Shown here in pieces: positions 38,529-42,320 of a stretch of DNA of 42,320 nucleotides. The translations under genes and the position numbers were made by a program. This stretch comes from an uncultured Selenomonadaceae bacterium. Its GTDB lineage: Bacteria; Bacillota; Negativicutes; Selenomonadales; Selenomonadaceae. Within the stretch, counting starts at the first letter, position 1. Each line of letters begins with the position of its first letter. The notes beneath the pieces were generated by a model that was not told the DNA's origin, ran no database searches, and saw only the letters and a list, made by a program, of their open reading frames with translations. The stretch covers positions 1 through 42,320 of the forward strand of contig CAJOHG010000003.1 in the NCBI GenBank assembly GCA_905234395.1, in the 5' to 3' direction.

Positions 38529-39318
38529 GATTGGTTGCCTCCTTCGTTTGAAGGATCTCGCCCGTCGTCTCGTCAAAGGGAACGTCTTGGTCGAAAACTT
38601 GAAGTGCCTCGCGCATCTGACTGTCGCCGCGATTGTCGACGTAGGTGAAGGTGTTCCTGTCGACAACGGACTGGTCGCCTTGAATCGCACTTGTCATTTC
38701 TGCCGACAATATTCCCCACGTGTTTAAAAGTTTTTTCAGCACGGTTTTTTGTGCCATTGCGTCAAAGTTCGTGCTCCACGGACTGGATTGCTTATTGCTC
38801 CGCTTGTCGTATGAATAAGACTGCGAATATTTTTCCGCGTGAGCTTCAATCTCCGATTTGCTCATGTACAACGTTTTTTCAAAGCCGTTGATGAGTTTCA
38901 TGTAAGCGATGTAACCGACGACGTTGTCCGAAATTTTTTCGCCGATGACAGGTTCGCCCGTGACGGGATTAAAGCCGCGAAGTTCGCCTTCACAGACTTT
39001 GCCCGCGTGCAGTGCAACGTATTTGCCCGTGCGATGTGCCAGTTGAATCAAGCCGCGAACGCCGATTTGAAATGTCGCCTTGCCTCTGAAAGGTACGACG
39101 TAAGCTTGCCCTAAGCTCGGCGTGATTGACAGATTCAACGTTGCCGCCAAACCTGCCGCTCCCAATATTGACCGCGCGTCGCACTGTTGCAGCTGATTGT
39201 TCCCGTTATAAATATTGAGCAATGCACTCGTGAAGCCCGCCGCGTTCTTGCCCAATATCTCGGCGAATCGATTCTTGATTACGTCGCTTTGCAGCAGTGC
39301 CGGCAGATTGTTAGCCAT
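38515..39318 (-). CDS. recT: RecT single-strand annealing protein
   Basis: 267 residues from MANNLPALLQSDVIKNRFAE at 39318, after GGAGGAGATTAACA; the longer frame to 39417 is not needed. RecT features: LNIYNGNNQLQQCDARSILG, AAGLAATLNLSITPSLGQAY, VVPFRGKATFQIGVRGLIQL and the KKLLNTWGILSAEM helix. It anneals single strands during recombination-dependent replication. The usual partner, a RecE/YqaJ exonuclease, is not in the neighbouring genes. It overlaps the XRE regulator stop by 8 bases. Confidence 0.93.
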   Translation of the reverse strand: MANNLPALLQSDVIKNRFAEILGKNAAGFTSALLNIYNGNNQLQQCDARSILGAAGLAATLNLSITPSLGQAYVVPFRGKATFQIGVRGLIQLAHRTGKYVALHAGKVCEGELRGFNPVTGEPVIGEKISDNVVGYIAYMKLINGFEKTLYMSKSEIEAHAEKYSQSYSYDKRSNKQSSPWSTNFDAMAQKTVLKKLLNTWGILSAEMTSAIQGDQSVVDRNTFTYVDNRGDSQMREALQVFDQDVPFDETTGEILQTKEATNHEAD

Positions 39319-39538
39319 TGTTAATCTCCTCCTCAAAAAAATCACTGATTGAAACGTTGAGCGCGTCAAGCAAACGTTCGGCTGTTCTGAGTGACGTGCG
39401 CCTTGTGCCGAGCTCACATCTGCTAATTGTCTGTTGGGTCACGCCGCTTGCAATTTCCAATTCGTCTTGCGACAAGCCGCGTTTGTTGCGCCAATACCTC
39501 AGTCTCTTGCCGAATTCTTGTGTAAGTTGTGTAAGCAT
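39311..39538 (-). CDS. XRE-family (Cro/CI-like) regulator
   Basis: 75 residues after AAAGGTGATTTGA. Complete helix-turn-helix: GKRLRYWRNKRGLSQDELEI, ASGVTQQTISRCELGTRRTS, LRTAERLLDALNVSISDFFE. No C-terminal multimerisation domain, so Cro-like rather than CI-like. It lies inside the early operon, in line with recT, and could act as an autoregulator of early genes. Confidence 0.85.
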   Translation of the reverse strand: MLTQLTQEFGKRLRYWRNKRGLSQDELEIASGVTQQTISRCELGTRRTSLRTAERLLDALNVSISDFFEEEINNG

Positions 39539-39543
39539 TCAAA

Positions 39544-39888
39544 TCACCTTTTTTTTTTGGGCGGCCATTTGCCCGTTATGCGATAAATCTTCATGCGTTC
39601 GAGATATTCCTTGCGATTTTTCAAGTAGTAGTCGCGATTTCGGCAATGCTCGGAGCAATATTTCTGTTGCTTAATGTAAGTTTCAAAGGTTTGCCCGCAA
39701 CATGGGCATTGAAGAATTTTGGGCGACCATTTGCCCGTTATGCGATAAAGCTTCCTGCGTTCGAGAAGTTCCTTGCGATTTTTCAAGTAGTAGTCGCGAT
39801 TTTGGCAATGCTCGGAGCAATATTTCTGTTGCTTAATGTAAGTTTCAAAGGTTTGCCCGCAACATGGGCATTGAAGAATTCTTCGCAT
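39544..39888 (-). CDS. Small protein with two tandem zinc-finger units
   Basis: 114 residues from MRRILQCPCCGQTFETYIKQ at 39888, after GGAGAAAGAC. Two almost identical 54-residue units, each with CPCCGQTF...QQKYCSEHCxNRDYYLKNRK, a zinc-binding pattern of four or five Cys plus His. The DNA units (162 bp, 39559-39720 and 39721-39882) differ at only a few positions, so the duplication is recent. A related single finger ends the protein at 40051-40398 (CEMCGKVM...QQKYCGAKC). Probably nucleic-acid or protein binding. Confidence 0.78.
   Translation of the reverse strand: MRRILQCPCCGQTFETYIKQQKYCSEHCQNRDYYLKNRKELLERRKLYRITGKWSPKILQCPCCGQTFETYIKQQKYCSEHCRNRDYYLKNRKEYLERMKIYRITGKWPPKKKR
39559..39882. 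repeat. Tandem duplication, 2 x 162 bp
   Basis: Two head-to-tail copies of 162 bp (54 codons), starting at the GGGCGGCC of 39559 and the GGGCGACC of 39721. Reading frame is kept. Confidence 0.9.
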
Positions 39889-40082
39889 GTCTTTCTCCTC
39901 AACGTCGCGATGTAAAAATCTTGCAGGTGTTGACGTTCCGATTCGGTCAATTCCTCCGAATAAATCATTCGCCGAATCCACCGATCCAACTCCCTTAGCG
40001 TCTCGTCCGTAAGTTTGAGCTTGTTGTAGCGTTCAAGGTTGCGAAGCCGTTTAATCGCATTTTTGATTAGCGTTACGTCCAT
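39783..40082 (-). CDS. Hypothetical helical protein, 99 aa
   Basis: From MDVTLIKNAIKRLRNLERYN at 40082. Residues 1-65 look like a real helical protein (TDETLRELDRWIRRMIYSEE, LTESERQHLQDFYI). The last 35 or so residues are read out of frame within the zinc-finger gene and look less protein-like, so the original stop may have been lost; the overlap with the next gene is 106 bases. It has no recognised family. Confidence 0.5.
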   Translation of the reverse strand: MDVTLIKNAIKRLRNLERYNKLKLTDETLRELDRWIRRMIYSEELTESERQHLQDFYIATLRRKTCEEFFNAHVAGKPLKLTLSNRNIAPSIAKIATTT

Positions 40083-40398
40083 TTTTACACCGCCGCCATT
40101 GAGCTTTTTTACGACATTTCGCACCGCAATATTTCTGTTGCCAACGCGGATGTTCCATCACCTTGCCGCACATTTCACAGTTCATGATTTTTTCCTCCGT
40201 CAATTTCATTGCCGCCAAGCCGCCCGTTATTTGCTCGAGTGCCTTTTTGATTTTTTGTTTCATGCAGTCCAAGTCTTTTGACAAAGGCGTCTCGTCGAAT
40301 TCTGCCGCTATCGACGCTTCCATATCGGCATAAAACACTGCACGATACATCTCCTGCGCGGCGGCGACGGACACTTCATAGCGTTTTGTCAACGACAT
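40051..40398 (-). CDS. Small protein with C-terminal zinc finger
   Basis: 115 residues from MSLTKRYEVSVAAAQEMYRA at 40398, after GGAAAGGACG; it overlaps the loader stop by 10 bases. Helical N-terminal two thirds (MKQKIKKALEQITGGLAAMK) and a finger CEMCGKVMEHPRWQQKYCGA-KC. The finger is of the same type as those in the tandem protein downstream. Function unknown; possibly accessory to replication given the gene order. Confidence 0.7.
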   Translation of the reverse strand: MSLTKRYEVSVAAAQEMYRAVFYADMEASIAAEFDETPLSKDLDCMKQKIKKALEQITGGLAAMKLTEEKIMNCEMCGKVMEHPRWQQKYCGAKCRKKAQWRRCKNGRNANQKCD

Positions 40399-41270
40399 CT
40401 GCGGTCGTCCTTTCCGAGGAAACATTGATACGTCATCTCTTGCAGGCGGCTCGCGATTCTTTTGCCTGCCATTGCATCTTTGCGCGAAAGTATTGCTTCC
40501 AGTCCGCGCAGATCGTAATTGGAAGTGACAACAGTCAATCTGTTTTCGCTGTAGCGGCTGTTGATTATCTGATAAACGACGCCGACATTCCATTCCGTGA
40601 TGTAACCGGCACCGAGGTCGTCGAGAATGAGCAGGGCACATTTGCAATATCGCTCCAGCAATTCATTGGTGCCGCCTTTGTCAAACGTCGCCTTCAAATC
40701 GCCCAGCAACGTCGGCACGTCGCCGAAGACAACTCTTTTCTCCGCATTGATGAATTCCTTGGCAATCAGCGCGGACAGATAAGTCTTGCCTGTGCCGGGT
40801 CCGCCGTAAAGATACAATCCTTTGAGCGGTTTGTTTTCAATCAGCCACTTTGCGCCTTTCACCGCCGATTCATTGTCAGCCGTGACCTCGTAGTCGTCAA
40901 AAGTCTTGTCGGCATATTTGAGCGGAATGTTCGCCTTGCGGAAGACGTTTTTCACTCGTGCGCGAAAATGGACTTTGCATTGCATGTAGCACCGATGATA
41001 GCGACCGTTCAAATTGTCAATCACGGGTATCAGATACGGATTGCTCACCTTGTGGCAACATTCGCCGTCGCAGCCTTGACACAAAGTCATTTCCTTTTCC
41101 GCTCGTTCAATGTCGTTTATTTCGGTGTTTTCCAGTTCGTCAAAGCCGTATTTCTTCATTAAAAGCGGTCGTTTCCGGTCACATTCGGCACGATGTTTCT
41201 TTACCAATTCTTCAAGCCCAGGGAACAGATTCCATTGGAACCCGCTCATAGTCTCTTTCGAGGTCGACAT
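40389..41270 (-). CDS. dnaC: DnaC/IstB-type helicase loader ATPase
   Basis: 293 residues. Walker A GGPGTGKT at 156-163, Walker B LLILDDLG at 213-220, then VGVVYQIINSRYSENRLTVV and TSNYDL (sensor 1) in the AAA+ domain. The N-terminal part carries a Cys cluster (C64, C67, C71, C72, C94, C98; CQGCDGECC and CYMQC), probably a zinc or metal site, as in many phage DnaC-like proteins. It loads the replicative helicase. The ATG lies inside the end of the DnaD-like gene. Confidence 0.9.
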   Translation of the reverse strand: MSTSKETMSGFQWNLFPGLEELVKKHRAECDRKRPLLMKKYGFDELENTEINDIERAEKEMTLCQGCDGECCHKVSNPYLIPVIDNLNGRYHRCYMQCKVHFRARVKNVFRKANIPLKYADKTFDDYEVTADNESAVKGAKWLIENKPLKGLYLYGGPGTGKTYLSALIAKEFINAEKRVVFGDVPTLLGDLKATFDKGGTNELLERYCKCALLILDDLGAGYITEWNVGVVYQIINSRYSENRLTVVTSNYDLRGLEAILSRKDAMAGKRIASRLQEMTYQCFLGKDDRRCR

Positions 41271-41862
41271 TTACCTCACGTCCTTTCTTGTCTTCCAGCG
41301 TCGAACGAAAATAGGCGAAACTCACTCCGTTGCGATTGAGATGCCGGGCTTTGTCCATGGCGGCGCGTATTGCCTTTGCTCCGTGCCTTTCTCTCAAAAG
41401 GTCGAGTTCGGCTGTTAAAGTGTCGTCCAAGGGCGCAAAGCAAACCGAGCGTTGCCACTCTCCGACGATTTCCTCAAGCTCGCGCGCGCCTTGGTTTTTT
41501 TGCTCTGTCTTTACGTCTTTTGCGTCTTTGCGCGTGTGTGTATGGGAAACCGCCGCAAGTGCTCCGTTGTCGCTCTGCTTCTGCTTCACTTGCGCTCCGC
41601 ACAATTTGATAATCGTGCCTTTCTTTGCGTGCCACGTTTTGATGTGACCGCGATCCGCCAAATACTTGACGGCTCGGTGAAGGGTTGCATTGGCAAGACC
41701 GGTCAATCTGCTCAATTCGCGTTCGGAAAAGACAAGCTCTTCCTGCCAATATGCCGCATTGAATTCGTACAACAAGGTGTCGTACAGAACGCGCGCACTT
41801 GCGGGATATGCTTTGACTGTCGCTTGCGAGTGAAACTCTTTGAACAAGTCTATCAGTCCCAT
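41212..41862 (-). CDS. DnaD-like replication initiator
   Basis: 216 residues from the ATG at 41862 (MGLIDLFKEFHSQATVKAYP); a GTG one codon earlier is possible, both after GGAGGTGTAAG. N-terminal winged helix (LVFSERELSRLTGLANATLH, RAVKYLADRGHIKTW), a linker with an acidic/basic mix, and a C-terminal DnaD-like end (AIRAAMDKARHLNRNGVSFA, YFRSTLED). Such proteins recognise the phage origin and recruit DnaC and helicase. It is the first gene of the early operon; heptamer arrays upstream may belong to the origin. Confidence 0.82.
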   Translation of the reverse strand: MGLIDLFKEFHSQATVKAYPASARVLYDTLLYEFNAAYWQEELVFSERELSRLTGLANATLHRAVKYLADRGHIKTWHAKKGTIIKLCGAQVKQKQSDNGALAAVSHTHTRKDAKDVKTEQKNQGARELEEIVGEWQRSVCFAPLDDTLTAELDLLRERHGAKAIRAAMDKARHLNRNGVSFAYFRSTLEDKKGREVNVDLERDYERVPMESVPWA

Positions 41863-41910
41863 CACCTTACACCTCCTTATTTAATTTTCAATCTGCGCGG
41901 GTTAATTTTC

Positions 41911-41959
41911 AAGCTTTAAGCTTTAAGCTTTAAGCTTTAAGCTTTAAGCTTGAAGCTTT
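41911..41959. repeat. Heptamer array 1 (AAGCTTT, 7 units)
   Basis: Seven units of 7 bases, the sixth with a G for T. It sits between the replication initiator gene and the tRNA. TTAATTTTCAA occurs twice just beside it. Confidence 0.9.
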
Positions 41960-41972
41960 TGCCCACATAAAG

Positions 41973-42044
41973 CACGAGCAGGAAGAATTGAACTTCCAAT
42001 GGCGGTTTTGGAGACCGCAGTTTTGCCGATTAAACTATGCCCGC
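41973..42044 (-). tRNA. tRNA-Trp (anticodon CCA)
   Basis: 72 bases on the minus strand. Acceptor GCGGGCA pairs with TGCTCGT (two G-U pairs), D arm GTTT/AAAC, anticodon stem GCGGT/ACCGC with loop CTCCAAA (anticodon CCA), T arm GGAAG-TTCAATT-CTTCC. The 3' CCA is not encoded. It stands at the edge of the early region between two AAGCTTT arrays. It may be phage-borne; an attachment site is an alternative, but no integrase is near. Confidence 0.9.
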
Positions 42045-42080
42045 ATAAAGCCCTCAAAAGAGGGAATTGAGGAGGGTTCT

Positions 42081-42170
42081 ATGGATAAAAGCTGCTGTCA
42101 AAAGGACAGGTTGACGAATCAACCTGAAAGGGGATTTATCAGAAAGGGTTTTTCAATCTTTAAGCTTTAA
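42081..42170 (+). CDS. Possible 29-residue peptide
   Basis: An ATG after GAGGAGGG opens 29 codons (MDKSCCQKDRLTNQPERGFI...) that end in the second heptamer array. The ribosome site is good and a plus-strand terminator follows, but nothing else supports it. Confidence 0.3.
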   Translation: MDKSCCQKDRLTNQPERGFIRKGFSIFKL

Positions 42171-42196
42171 GCTTTAAGCTTTAAGCTTTAAGCTTT
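42162..42196. repeat. Heptamer array 2 (AAGCTTT, 5 units)
   Basis: Five perfect units. Same unit as array 1, 200 bases away, on the other side of tRNA-Trp. Confidence 0.9.
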
Positions 42197-42214
42197 TTTT
42201 CAAATTACAGGAAC

Positions 42215-42251
42215 GCCTCCTGCTCGTTTTGCCGCCAAGGAGGCTTTTTTT
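42215..42251 (+). terminator. Intrinsic terminator, plus strand
   Basis: GCCTCC, 18-base loop, GGAGGC, then seven T. The last 70 bases to the right edge hold no recognised gene. Confidence 0.65.
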
Positions 42252-42320
42252 AAAGCTTTGCACACCGGCATTTTCTTCCCGCTCTCTGACGTCGAAATAC
42301 TTAACGACCTCTCGGGCGCT

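Noticed and set aside
41973..42044. tRNA-Trp as evidence for recoded TGA
   Set aside because: The anticodon is CCA, and TGA ends many genes in the window.
42252..42320. Open frames at the right edge on both strands
   Set aside because: Too short to judge; both strands are open and neither has a clear start.

Overview
The window is most of a tailed-phage or prophage genome. Nearly every gene lies on the minus strand, so transcription runs from the right edge to the left edge. It encodes a contractile-tailed (myovirus-type) particle with a lambda-like head (Nu1/GpA terminase, gpW, portal B, ClpP-type protease, decoration D, capsid E) and a P2-like tail (sheath FI, tube FII, E/E' chaperone, tape measure, X, D, J, I, H, U, V, gp25). 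Strong GGAGG ribosome sites, TTG/GTG starts, YopX-type proteins and an ArpU/sigma-like regulator suggest a Bacillota host, possibly Negativicutes. That assignment is inference from memory.

Right end (36.4-42.3 kb): tRNA-Trp flanked by heptamer arrays, DnaD-like initiator, DnaC-like loader, small zinc-finger proteins, XRE regulator, RecT, two YopX-like proteins, RusA resolvase, two small proteins and a sigma-like late regulator. Packaging and head (25.7-36.3 kb): terminase small subunit, terminase large subunit interrupted by a class 3-type mini-intein in its Walker A loop, gpW, portal, a displaced baseplate block (V, PAAR, U, gp25), protease, decoration, capsid and connectors. Tail (9.4-25.7 kb): tail completion proteins, sheath, tube, chaperone with a -1 frameshift, tape measure, X, D, J, I, H. 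Receptor binding and accessory (1-9.4 kb): a glycine-rich adhesin, a set of small beta-rich proteins between 24-bp inverted repeats, fibre-like proteins and a LamG-type adhesin running off the left edge.

The late operon is repeatedly interrupted by small cargo units. Most sit on the plus strand, each converging with the 3' end of the upstream phage gene: two HNH endonuclease genes, three BRO-type antirepressor remnants, an ORF6N remnant and one intact-looking cysteine-rich gene of unknown function. Minus-strand cargo includes two methyltransferase remnants with the same internal deletion, a BRO fragment and three related coiled-coil/membrane (XhlA-like) genes. Seven cargo or junction sites carry a good sigma70-type promoter on the minus strand, all with 17-bp spacers. 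Several junctions place a terminator-like hairpin directly before the ribosome site of the next structural gene. One such leader is shared by the capsid, sheath and tube genes.

No integrase, holin/endolysin cassette, CRISPR array or reverse transcriptase was seen. Coordinates of short genes and starts were worked out by hand.
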